NCBI GenBank assembly: GCA_023091665.1
Contig: JALJCQ010000003.1
Location: forward strand, 1,302,001-1,366,000
Direction of reading: 5' to 3'
From: Pythium myriotylum
Lineage: Eukaryota; Oomycota; Peronosporomycetes; Pythiales; Pythiaceae
Length of the DNA: 64,000 nucleotides
Shown here: one piece after another, positions 50,357-59,970 of the stretch
Layout of the letters: each line of letters starts with the position of its first letter
Numbering within the stretch: the stretch's first letter is position 1
Notes under the pieces: generated by a model
Told to the model about the DNA's origin: nothing
The model's database searches: none
What the model saw: only the letters and a program-made list of their open reading frames with translations
Made by a program: the position numbers and the translations under genes

Positions 50357-52284
50357 CTCCCCCTCGACTCGACTGCGTCTTGGACACCGAGCTTGGTGCG
50401 GAGCACGTCGAACTGGACAGTGGGGATCGGCTTGGTCATGATGTCGGCAAGCATGTCTTGGGTCGGGCAATACTGCAGACACACTTGACCGTCCTCGACC
50501 TTCTCACGAACGAAGTGGTAGCGAATGTCGATGTGCTTGGTGCGCTTGTGGAACTCGGGGTTCTTGGCCAACGCGATCGCACCTTGGTTGTCTTCGTACA
50601 CCGTGAGCGCTTGGTCGCTTGCAACTTCGCCGAGTTCGCACAGGAACGCCTTGAGCCACACGGCTTCTTGGATCGCTTCCGATAGAGCCATGTACTCTGC
50701 TTCGGTCGAGGAGAGGGCGACAGTTCGCTGCTTCTTGCTGCGCCAGCTGATGCATCCGCCGTTGAGCATGAACACGTAGCCGCTGGTGCTTCGACGTGAC
50801 TCGATGTCGCCAGCCCAGTCGGCGTCGGAGTAGCCGACTAGTCTTCCGTCGTTCGATGCCGAGAACTGCAGGCCGTAGGTCGGAGTCGCTTGCAGATACC
50901 GGAGCACACGCTTGAGAGCTTGCCAGTGTGTTGGACACGGGTCCGCGGCGAACTGGCTGAGTGTGCCGACTGCCGCTGCGAGGTCTGGTCGAGTGCCGAC
51001 CATGAGGTACATCAGTGCGCCGACTGCACTTCGGTACGGCACGTTCTTCATGGTGTCTTCGTGCTTGCAACCACCTTCGCACATGGCCTTGGTCAGCTTG
51101 AGTCCGGGGTCTTGAGGGGTCCTCACTGGTTTGCAGTCTTGCATGCCGAACTTGGTCAGGATCGACTGCAGGAACTTGGTCTGCCGCATGGTCACGTCGC
51201 CGGACTTGGGGTCTTGATCAACTTCCATGCCGAGGCAGTACTTGAGTTCGCCGAGGTCGGACATCTCGAAGCGTTCGCTGAGTGCACGCTTGGTCGCCGT
51301 GAGCAACTCGAGGCTGTTGCAGGCGAGGATGAGGTCGTCGACGTAGATCACCACGAAGATCATCGCTGAGCCGCTCCGCTTGACGTACACGCAGTGGTCC
51401 ATCTCGCACTTGGTGAAGCCGACCTTGCGCATGAAGGCGTCGATGGTCTGGTTCCACATGCGTGGCGACTGCTTGAGACCGTAGAGCGAGCGCTTGAGCT
51501 TGCACACGTAGTCGGGGTGGCGCTGGTCGACGAAGCCTTCGGGCTGCTTCATATAGATTTCTTCGTCGAGGTTGCCGTTCAGGAACGCCGTCTTGACATC
51601 CATCTGATGGATCATGAGCTTGTGTCGAGCGGCGATGCTGAGGATGGTGCGGATCGACGTGAACTTGGCGACGGGTGCGAACGTCTCTTCGAAGTCGATG
51701 CCGTATTTCTGCAGGAACCCCTTGGCAACGAGTCGAGCCTTGTACCGTTCGACGAGTCCTTCGGCGGTTTCCTTGACCTTGAACACCCACTTGCTGGTGA
51801 TGGCCTTGCGTCCGGCTGGCAAAGGGACTAGGTCCCAGGTCTCGTTCTTCTTGAGCGACTCGAGCTCGGAGTCGCAGGCTTCCTTCCAGTTGCTGGCGTC
51901 GTCGGATTCCATCGCCGACTTGAACGATGTCGGCAACTCTCCCCCTGAATTCACGACGAGAGCAAACTCTTCGTAATCTTGGTCTTCTCCCCCTTGTTCT
52001 TGCACGTCTTCGCCTTCTTCGTCTTCATCTTCTACGCCTTCCTCTTCGATCGACGTGAGCAGTGCAGACAGATCTTCGAGCGATGTCCTTGGACCTTGCG
52101 CGGGTGGTGGAGTCGCACCACTTGTGCGACCAACCCGTCCGTAGCGCTTCTCAACTGGCGGTTCAGCCAGGTTCTCGAGCGAGTGCGTGCGAGAGTGGCG
52201 CTTGGACCCTGGTGCGTAGTCGACATTCGGCTGCTGGGCCGATGCTGGTGTTGCTGGACGCTGCGACCGCTGGCCCGTTGCCAC
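50317..52284 (-). CDS. C1-J linker, RT and RNase H
   Basis: Carries AAG instead of TAG at the RT site (about 51619-51621), so RT is continuous. Same 1-base deletion upstream as copy [16 protein letters not shown] and [10 protein letters not shown] intact. Confidence 0.86.
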   Translation of the reverse strand: MATGQRSQRPATPASAQQPNVDYAPGSKRHSRTHSLENLAEPPVEKRYGRVGRTSGATPPPAQGPRTSLEDLSALLTSIEEEGVEDEDEEGEDVQEQGGEDQDYEEFALVVNSGGELPTSFKSAMESDDASNWKEACDSELESLKKNETWDLVPLPAGRKAITSKWVFKVKETAEGLVERYKARLVAKGFLQKYGIDFEETFAPVAKFTSIRTILSIAARHKLMIHQMDVKTAFLNGNLDEEIYMKQPEGFVDQRHPDYVCKLKRSLYGLKQSPRMWNQTIDAFMRKVGFTKCEMDHCVYVKRSGSAMIFVVIYVDDLILACNSLELLTATKRALSERFEMSDLGELKYCLGMEVDQDPKSGDVTMRQTKFLQSILTKFGMQDCKPVRTPQDPGLKLTKAMCEGGCKHEDTMKNVPYRSAVGALMYLMVGTRPDLAAAVGTLSQFAADPCPTHWQALKRVLRYLQATPTYGLQFSASNDGRLVGYSDADWAGDIESRRSTSGYVFMLNGGCISWRSKKQRTVALSSTEAEYMALSEAIQEAVWLKAFLCELGEVASDQALTVYEDNQGAIALAKNPEFHKRTKHIDIRYHFVREKVEDGQVCLQYCPTQDMLADIMTKPIPTVQFDVLRTKLGVQDAVESRGSVEDDAPRTQRHH

Positions 52285-54677
52285 TCCGGTCGCTCGTAGC
52301 TGCGCTGACTTGGTGCTGGTGAGGCTGGCTGCTCACCCATGTCTTCATCATCTTGGTTGTCGGTTGCTTCATCTTCATCTTCTTCATCTTCATCGTCGCG
52401 GAACTCGACGGACTTGCTCCAGGGTTCTTCGCGCTTGCCATCGTCGAACGTGTCTTCCATGAACTGCGCGTCTCGACTGATGACGATCCGGCCGGTTGCG
52501 ATTTCTTCAAACCGATACGCTTTCTCGTGGTCCGAGTAGCCGAGGAACCGACACAAGATGGCTCGGGCGTCGAACTTCGACCGCTTCTCCTTGGGCACGT
52601 GGACGTACGCATGGCAGCCGAACACCTTGAAGTTGGCGAGCAAGGGCTTCTTCCCGTACCATTCTTCGTACGGCGACTTGTACAAGTCTTGAGCGCGGGT
52701 CGGAAGTCGGTTGCGAACTTCGACTGCAGTCATGACGGCTTCGCCCCAGTACTCGTCGGACAAGTTGGCATGGTGGAGCTTGCAACGACCACACTCACCG
52801 ATGGTTCGGTTCATGCGCTCCGCCACACCGTTCGACTGAGGCGTGTATGGCGGCGTGACGTCGTGCTCGATGCCACGCTTGCGACAGAACTTGGCAAGCT
52901 TGGCCGACTGGTACTCGCCGCCGCCGTCGGTCCGAAGCACCTTGACTCGACGACCGGTTTGGTTCTCGGCCCAGTTGACGAACTCGACGAACTTGTCGTA
53001 GACTTCGTCCTTGGACCGCATCAGGTACAACTTGCACAGTCGAGACTTGTCGTCGGTGAAGGTGGCAAAGTACTTCATGCCGCCGAAAGTCGGAGTCTTC
53101 ATGGGGCCGGCCACATCGCTGTACACGACGTCAAGCAGATTCGCAGACCGCTTGGTCGTGCCCGACTGGAACTTGACGCGAGTCAGCTTGCCGAGTGCAC
53201 AGCCTTCACAGACCTCCCACTCCTGCACAGACCCGATATCGAGTCCGTCGGCGAGGTCCTTCTTGACGATGGCTTCGAGTCCGCTGAAGCCGATGTGACC
53301 GAGTCGGAGGTGCCACAGGTACGACTTGGACATGGCGCGACCTCGTCTTGTACTGGCGGCGTGGGCTGCTTCAGTCGACACTGGAGACATGTTGAGCTTG
53401 AACAGACCCTTGCCGATACGAGTGCCGATGGTTCGCTTGGCGCCCTTGAGAACGACGAAGCAACCGTCCTTGTCGAACGTCACGGGAGCAACGTCCTCCG
53501 TGAATCTTCCGACCGAGAACAGGTTGCGGCTGAGCTTGGGGATATGCCACACGTTGGTGAGCAAACCCTTCTTGACACCGCTTGGAGTCTTCATCGACAT
53601 GAGAATGTCTCCCACGCCAACTGCTTGGACCGTGCCATCATCGGCCAGATGCACGTCGACTGGGTCAATCTTCTTGTAGTTCATCATGAACTGCTTGGTT
53701 CGCGACATGTGCTGAGTCGCACCCGAGTCGACCAACCACGCCGTGGATTGACTCGACTTGCCTTGGGTCTTCCCGACCGAGAACAGGTACTCGCCGGGGT
53801 CTTCATCTCGCGCAAGGTTCGCTCGCTGGAACCGTTGCCGAGGGTTGCCGTTGCCGTTGCCGTTGCCGCCGGAGTTGCCGTTGCCGTTGCCGTTGCCGTT
53901 GTCCTTGACACGCGAGTGGCACTCCGCGGCCCAATGACCGATCTTGCCGCAGTAGTTGCACGTGCCAGTCTTCTTGACTGCACGGCCCTTGGGCTTCGCG
54001 TCACTTGTCATGAACGCTTGGCCAAGCGTGGCTCCGTCGCCACCTTGCTCCTTGCGCTTCATGTCTTCATGGAGCAGCCGAGACGTCACGAGTTCCCACG
54101 TGAGCGCGTCGACACGCGACTCCAGCGCCGTGATGAGGAACTGGTACGACTCGCTGAGACTGCCGAGAAGCGTGATCACCAAGTCGTCTTCGCTGACCGG
54201 AGCGCCGACTGCGTCGAGTTGCTCCGCCAGGGTCTTGAGCTTGTTGATGTGCGTGAGCACATCGTCACCTTCTTCCATCATGGTCGTGAAGAAACGACGA
54301 CGAAGAAAGAGCTTGTTGGCAAGGCTCTTCTTCTCGAAGTGTTCTTCCAGTCTTGACCATGCATCTTGCGCACCACTCGCCGACCGAACCAGCGGGAGCT
54401 GCGAGTCTTCCATCGCGAGACAGATCATCGCGAGCGCCTTGCGAGACTTCTTCTTGAAGAGGGCTCGGTCCGCGTCGGTCTGGCACTGCTCGAGTTTGAC
54501 CTCTCCACAGACAACTTCCCAGACGTCGCGTTCTTCGAGCACCATCTGCATCTTGAACTTCCATGTGTGGAAGTTGGTTCCATCGAACTTGTTGATGCGA
54601 GCTGGGGTGGTCGAATCCATGGCGAAGGCTGGGGAGGCGAAGTCGGTGGAGGCAGAGTCGGCTGGGCTTGGGCTCAT
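52263..54677 (-). pseudogene. C1-J Gag-protease-integrase, frameshifted end
   Basis: Full-length gag from the PBS ATG at 54677 through zinc knuckle, protease and integrase. The shared 1-base deletion (near 52274) then breaks the frame before RT. J is the only unit of the array with a PBS and a gag N-terminus. Confidence 0.86.
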
Positions 54678-54681
54678 AACC
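54667..54681 (-). promoter_or_regulatory. C1-J primer binding site
   Basis: Minus strand GGTTATGAGCCCAAG next to the LTR end CCTTCAACA. It is the only PBS in the G-J array. Confidence 0.78.
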
Positions 54682-54808
54682 TGTTGAAGGTCGCTTGGTT
54701 GGTGGGATGCAAAATGCAAAGTGAATTGATCGGGACTTAGTTCGCTGCTGCTACCTCTAAGCCGTCTGTGTGTGTCCTACGCTACCGTAATCAAATGTAT
54801 GTCCTACA
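54682..54808 (-). repeat. C1-J 5' LTR, truncated to its last 127 bp
   Basis: Cut at 54808 by the LTR of copy K, which runs in the opposite direction. The missing part is about 230 bp of the LTR 5' end. Confidence 0.88.
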
Positions 54809-55166
54809 TGTTGAAGATGATGCGCCTCGAACCCAGCGTCATCATTCCAGTTGAAGCTCGGCAGTTGAAGCTCGGCTGTAGAAGATTCTCCTGCAGAAGA
54901 TTCTCCGTGGAAGATTCGACATGTGGAAGATTCGACATGTGGAAGATTCTCCGTCTGGTTCTGGTTTGAATCCAGTGCCACCCATCGACTTCGTTGAAGT
55001 ATCCACGAAGTCAGTTTATGTTTGCATATGTTTACGATAGGTAGGACATACATTTGATTATGGTAGCGTAGGACACACACAGACGGCTTAGAGGTAGCAG
55101 CAGCGAACTAAGTCCCGATCAATTCACTTTGCATTCTGCATCCCACCAACCAAGCGACCTTCAACA
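54809..55166 (+). repeat. C1-K 5' LTR (358 bp)
   Basis: TGTTGAAG...CCTTCAACA with two 16-bp units. It abuts the inverted partial LTR of J and forms the centre of a large palindrome. Confidence 0.9.
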
Positions 55167-55170
55167 GGTT

Positions 55171-58100
55171 ATGAGCCCAAGCCCAGCCGACTCTGCCTCC
55201 ACCGACTTCGCCTCCCCAGCCTTCGCCATGGATTCGACCACCCCAGCTCGCATCAACAAGTTCGATGGAACCAACTTCCACACATGGAAGTTCAAGATGC
55301 AGATGGTGCTCGAAGAACGCGACGTCTGGGAAGTTGTCTGTGGAGAGGTCAAACTCGAGCAGTGCCAGACCGACGCGGACCGAGCCCTCTTCAAGAAGAA
55401 GTCTCGCAAGGCGCTCGCGATGATCTGTCTCGCGATGGAAGACTCGCAGCTCCCGCTGGTTCGGTCGGCGAGTGGTGCGCAAGATGCATGGTCAAGACTG
55501 GAAGAACACTTCGAGAAGAAGAGCCTTGCCAACAAGCTCTTTCTTCGTCGTCGTTTCTTCACGACCATGATGGAAGAAGGTGACGATGTGCTCACGCACA
55601 TCAACAAGCTCAAGACCCTGGCGGAGCAACTCGACGCAGTCGGCGCTCCGGTCAGCGAAGACGACTTGGTGATCACGCTTCTCGGCAGTCTCAGCGAGTC
55701 GTACCAGTTCCTCATCACGGCGCTGGAGTCGCGTGTCGACGCGCTCACGTGGGAACTCGTGACGTCTCGGCTGCTCCATGAAGACATGAAGCGCAAGGAG
55801 CAAGGTGGCGACGGAGCCACGCTTGGCCAAGCGTTCATGACAAGTGACGCGAAGCCCAAGGGCCGTGCAGTCAAGAAGACTGGCACGTGCAACTACTGCG
55901 GCAAGATCGGTCATTGGGCCGCGGAGTGCCACTCGCGTGTCAAGGACAACGGCAACGGCAACGGCAACGGCAACTCCGGCGGCAACGGCAACGGAAACGG
56001 CAACCCTCGGCAACGGTTCCAGCGAGCGAACCTTGCGCGAGATGAAGACCCCGGCGAGTACCTGTTCTCGGTCGGGAAGACCCAAGGCAAGTCGAGTCAA
56101 TCCACGGCGTGGTTGGTCGACTCGGGTGCGACTCAGCACATGTCGCGAACCAAGCAGTTCATGATGAACTACAAGAAGATTGACCCAGTCGACGTGCATC
56201 TGGCCGATGATGGCACGGTCCAAGCAGTTGGCGTGGGAGACATTCTCATGTCGATGAAGACTCCAAGCGGTGTCAAGAAGGGTTTGCTCACCAACGTGTG
56301 GCATATCCCCAAGCTCAGCCGCAACCTGTTCTCGGTCGGAAGATTCACGGAGGACGTTGCTCCCGTGACGTTCGACAAGGACGGTTGCTTCGTCGTTCTC
56401 AAGGGCGCCAAGCGGACCATCGGCACTCGTATCGGCAAGGGTCTGTTCAAGCTCAACATGTCTCCCGTGTCGATTGAAGCAGCCCACGCCGCCAGTACAA
56501 GACGAGGTCGCGCCATGTCCAAGTCGTACCTGTGGCACCTCCGACTCGGTCACATCGGCTTCAGCGGACTCGAAGCCATCGTCAAGAAGGACCTCGCCGA
56601 CGGACTCGATATCGGGTCTGTGCAGGAGTGGGAGGTCTGTGAAGGCTGTGCACTCGGCAAGCTGACTCGCGTCAAGTTCCAGTCGGGCACGACCAAGCGG
56701 TCTGCGAATCTGCTTGACGTCGTGTACAGCGATGTGGCCGGCCCCATGAAGACTCCGACTTTCGGCGGCATGAAGTACTTTGCCACCTTCACCGACGACA
56801 AGTCTCGACTGTGCAAGTTGTACCTGATGCGGTCCAAGGACGAAGTCTACGACAAGTTCGTCGAGTTCGTCAACTGGGCCGAGAACCAAACCGGTCGTCG
56901 AGTCAAGGTGCTTCGAACCGACGGCGGCGGCGAGTACCAGTCGGCCAAACTTGCCAAGTTCTGTCGCAAGCGTGGCATCGAGCACGACGTCACGCCGCCA
57001 TACACGCCTCAGTCGAACGGTGTGGCGGAGCGCATGAACCGAACCATCGGTGAGTGTGGTCGTTGCAAGCTCCACCATGCCAACTTGTCCGACGAGTACT
57101 GGGGCGAAGCCGTCATGACTGCAGTCGAAGTTCGCAACCGACTTCCGACCCGCGCTCAAGACTTGTACAAGTCGCCGTACGAAGAATGGTACGGGAAGAA
57201 GCCCTTGCTCGCCAACTTCAAGGTGTTCGGCTGCCATGCGTACGTCCACGTGCCCAAGGAGAAGCGGTCGAAGTTCGACGCCCGAGCCATCTTGTGTCGG
57301 TTCCTCGGCTACTCGGACCACGAGAAAGCGTATCGGTTTGAAGAAATCGCAACCGGCCGGATCGTCATCAGTCGAGACGCGCAGTTCATGGAAGACACGT
57401 TCGACGATGGCAAGCGCGAAGAACCCTGGAGCAAGTCCGTCGAGTTCCGCGACGATGAAGATGATGAAGATGAAGCAACCGACAACCAAGATGATGAAGA
57501 CATGGGTGAGCAGCCAGCCTCACCAGCACCAAGTCAGCGCAGCTACGAGCGACCGGAGTGGCAACAGGGCCAGCGGTCGCAGCGTCCAGCAACACCAGCA
57601 TCGGCCCAGCAGCCGAACGTCGACTACGCACCAGGGTCCAAGCGCCACTCTCGCACGCACTCGCTCGAGAACCTGGCTGAACCGCCAGTTGAGAAGCGCT
57701 ACGGACGTGTTGGACGCACAAGTCGTGCGACTCCACCACCCGCGCAAGGTCCAAGGACATCGCTCGAAGATCTGTCTGCACTGCTCACGTCGATCGAAGA
57801 GGAAGGCGTAGAAGATGAAGACGAAGAAGGCGAAGACGTGCAAGAACAAGGGGGAGAAGACCAAGATTACGAAGAGTTTGCTCTCGTCGTGAATTCAGGG
57901 GGAGAGTTGCCGACATCGTTCAAGTCGGCGATGGAATCCGACGACGCCAGCAACTGGAAGGAAGCCTGCGACTCCGAGCTCGAGTCGCTCAAGAAGAACG
58001 AGACCTGGGACCTAGTCCCTTTGCCAGCCGGACGCAAGGCCATCACCAGCAAGTGGGTGTTCAAGGTCAAGGAAACCGCCGAAGGACTCGTCGAACGGTA

Positions 58101-58224
58101 CAAGGCTCGACTCGTTGCCAAGGGGTTCCTGCAGAAATACGGCATCGACTTCGAAGAGACGTTCGCACCCGTCGCCAAGTTCACGTCGATCCGCACCATC
58201 CTCAGCATCGCCGCTCGACACTAG
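55171..58224 (+). CDS. C1-K Gag-protease-integrase-RT N-terminus (1017 aa)
   Basis: ATG inside the PBS (GGTTATGAGCCC, 55167-55178). Complete Gag, CCHC knuckle, protease and integrase core with RTDGGGEYQ and PQSNGVAERM. Ends with the recurrent TAG at 58222-58224 inside RT. No other lesion. Confidence 0.9.
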   Translation: MSPSPADSASTDFASPAFAMDSTTPARINKFDGTNFHTWKFKMQMVLEERDVWEVVCGEVKLEQCQTDADRALFKKKSRKALAMICLAMEDSQLPLVRSASGAQDAWSRLEEHFEKKSLANKLFLRRRFFTTMMEEGDDVLTHINKLKTLAEQLDAVGAPVSEDDLVITLLGSLSESYQFLITALESRVDALTWELVTSRLLHEDMKRKEQGGDGATLGQAFMTSDAKPKGRAVKKTGTCNYCGKIGHWAAECHSRVKDNGNGNGNGNSGGNGNGNGNPRQRFQRANLARDEDPGEYLFSVGKTQGKSSQSTAWLVDSGATQHMSRTKQFMMNYKKIDPVDVHLADDGTVQAVGVGDILMSMKTPSGVKKGLLTNVWHIPKLSRNLFSVGRFTEDVAPVTFDKDGCFVVLKGAKRTIGTRIGKGLFKLNMSPVSIEAAHAASTRRGRAMSKSYLWHLRLGHIGFSGLEAIVKKDLADGLDIGSVQEWEVCEGCALGKLTRVKFQSGTTKRSANLLDVVYSDVAGPMKTPTFGGMKYFATFTDDKSRLCKLYLMRSKDEVYDKFVEFVNWAENQTGRRVKVLRTDGGGEYQSAKLAKFCRKRGIEHDVTPPYTPQSNGVAERMNRTIGECGRCKLHHANLSDEYWGEAVMTAVEVRNRLPTRAQDLYKSPYEEWYGKKPLLANFKVFGCHAYVHVPKEKRSKFDARAILCRFLGYSDHEKAYRFEEIATGRIVISRDAQFMEDTFDDGKREEPWSKSVEFRDDEDDEDEATDNQDDEDMGEQPASPAPSQRSYERPEWQQGQRSQRPATPASAQQPNVDYAPGSKRHSRTHSLENLAEPPVEKRYGRVGRTSRATPPPAQGPRTSLEDLSALLTSIEEEGVEDEDEEGEDVQEQGGEDQDYEEFALVVNSGGELPTSFKSAMESDDASNWKEACDSELESLKKNETWDLVPLPAGRKAITSKWVFKVKETAEGLVERYKARLVAKGFLQKYGIDFEETFAPVAKFTSIRTILSIAARH

Positions 58225-58227
58225 CTC

Positions 58228-59532
58228 ATGATCCATCAGATGGATGTCAAGACGGCGTTCCTGAACGGCAACCTCGACGAAGAAATCTATATGAAGCAGC
58301 CCGAAGGCTTCGTCGACCAGCGCCACCCCGACTACGTGTGCAAGCTCAAGCGCTCGCTCTACGGTCTCAAGCAGTCGCCACGCATGTGGAACCAGACCAT
58401 CGACGCCTTCATGCGCAAGGTCGGCTTCACCAAGTGCGAGATGGACCACTGCGTGTACGTCAAGCGGAGCGGCTCAGCGATGATCTTCGTGGTGATCTAC
58501 GTCGACGACCTCATCCTCGCCTGCAACAGCCTCGAGTTGCTCACGGCGACCAAGCGTGCACTCAGCGAACGCTTCGAGATGTCCGACCTCGGCGAACTCA
58601 AGTACTGCCTCGGCATGGAAGTTGATCAAGACCCCAAGTCCGGCGACGTGACCATGCGGCAGACCAAGTTCCTGCAGTCGATCCTGACCAAGTTCGGCAT
58701 GCAAGACTGCAAACCAGTGAGGACCCCTCAAGACCCCGGACTCAAGCTGACCAAGGCCATGTGCGAAGGTGGTTGCAAGCACGAAGACACCATGAAGAAC
58801 GTGCCGTACCGAAGTGCAGTCGGCGCACTGATGTACCTCATGGTCGGCACTCGACCAGACCTCGCAGCGGCAGTCGGCACACTCAGCCAGTTCGCCGCGG
58901 ACCCGTGTCCAACACATTGGCAAGCTCTCAAGCGTGTGCTCCGGTATCTGCAAGCGACTCAGACGTACGGCCTGCAGTTCTCGGCATCGAACGACGGAAG
59001 ACTAGTCGGCTACTCCGACGCCGACTGGGCTGGCGACATCGAGTCACGTCGAAGCACCAGCGGCTACGTGTTCATGCTCAACGGCGGATGCATCAGCTGG
59101 CGCAGCAAGAAGCAGCGAACTGTCGCCCTCTCCTCGACCGAAGCAGAGTACATGGCTCTATCGGAAGCGATCCAAGAAGCCGTGTGGCTCAAGGCGTTCC
59201 TGTGCGAACTCGGCGAAGTTGCAAGTGACCAAGCGCTCACGGTGTACGAAGACAACCAAGGTGCGATCGCGTTGGCCAAGAACCCCGAGTTCCACAAGCG
59301 CACCAAGCACATCGACATTCGCTACCACTTCGTTCGTGAGAAGGTCGAGGACGGTCAAGTGTGTCTGCAGTATTGCCCGACCCAAGACATGCTTGCCGAC
59401 ATCATGACCAAGCCGATCCCCACTGTCCAGTTCGACGTGCTCCGCACCAAGCTCGGTGTCCAAGACGCAGTCGAGTCGAGGGGGAGTGTTGAAGATGATG
59501 CGCCTCGAACCCAGCGTCATCATTCCAGTTGA
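58228..59532 (+). CDS. C1-K RT palm/thumb and RNase H (434 aa)
   Basis: Same frame as the previous ORF, directly after TAG CTC. YVDDLIL and YSDADWAG present. The stop lies inside the 3' LTR fragment. K would be fully open but for the single TAG. Confidence 0.88.
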   Translation: MIHQMDVKTAFLNGNLDEEIYMKQPEGFVDQRHPDYVCKLKRSLYGLKQSPRMWNQTIDAFMRKVGFTKCEMDHCVYVKRSGSAMIFVVIYVDDLILACNSLELLTATKRALSERFEMSDLGELKYCLGMEVDQDPKSGDVTMRQTKFLQSILTKFGMQDCKPVRTPQDPGLKLTKAMCEGGCKHEDTMKNVPYRSAVGALMYLMVGTRPDLAAAVGTLSQFAADPCPTHWQALKRVLRYLQATQTYGLQFSASNDGRLVGYSDADWAGDIESRRSTSGYVFMLNGGCISWRSKKQRTVALSSTEAEYMALSEAIQEAVWLKAFLCELGEVASDQALTVYEDNQGAIALAKNPEFHKRTKHIDIRYHFVREKVEDGQVCLQYCPTQDMLADIMTKPIPTVQFDVLRTKLGVQDAVESRGSVEDDAPRTQRHHSS

Positions 59533-59597
59533 AGCTCGGCAGTTGAAGCTCGGCTGTAGAAGATTCTCCTGCAGAAGATTCGACATGTGGAAGATTC
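59487..59597 (+). repeat. C1-K 3' LTR, truncated to its first 111 bp
   Basis: Begins after the polypurine tract, has one 16-bp unit, and stops at GGAAGATTC, where a second, complete LTR starts. Confidence 0.88.
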
Positions 59598-59955
59598 TGT
59601 TGAAGATGATGCGCCTCGAACCCAGCGTCATCATTCCAGTTGAAGCTCGGCAGTTGAAGCTCGGCTGTAGAAGATTCTCCTGCAGAAGATTCTCCGTGGA
59701 AGATTCGACATGTGAAAGATTCGACATGTGGAAGATTCTCCGTCTGGTTCTGGTTTGAATCCAGTGCCACCCATCGACTTCGTTGAAGTATCCACGAAGT
59801 CAGTTCATGTTTGCATATGTTTACGATAGGTAGGACATACATTTGATTATGGTAGCGTAGGACACACACAGACGGCTTAGAGGTAGCAGCAGCGAACTAA
59901 GTCCCGATCAATTCACTTTGCATTTTGCATCCCACCAACCAAGCGACCTTCAACA
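59598..59955 (+). repeat. C1-L 5' LTR (358 bp)
   Basis: Complete TGTTGAAG...CCTTCAACA directly behind the truncated K LTR, giving a double-LTR junction. Two 16-bp units, one with a GTGAAAG variant. Confidence 0.9.
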
Positions 59956-59970
59956 GGTTATGAGCCCAAG
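59956..59970 (+). promoter_or_regulatory. C1-L primer binding site
   Basis: GGTTATGAGCCCAAG next to the LTR; the start ATG is at 59960. Confidence 0.78.

Larger units (their letters stand above)
37915..54808 (-). repeat. Head-to-tail C1 array G-H-I-J with shared LTRs
   Basis: Four units on the minus strand separated by single LTRs at 41961-42299, 45990-46328 and 50018-50356, with outer LTRs at 37915-38270 and 54682-54808 (partial). The period is 4029 then 4028 bp. G, H and I share one deletion joining the LTR to internal gag; J is full-length. The three internal LTRs look identical, including a private CTACTGC variant. Confidence 0.9.
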
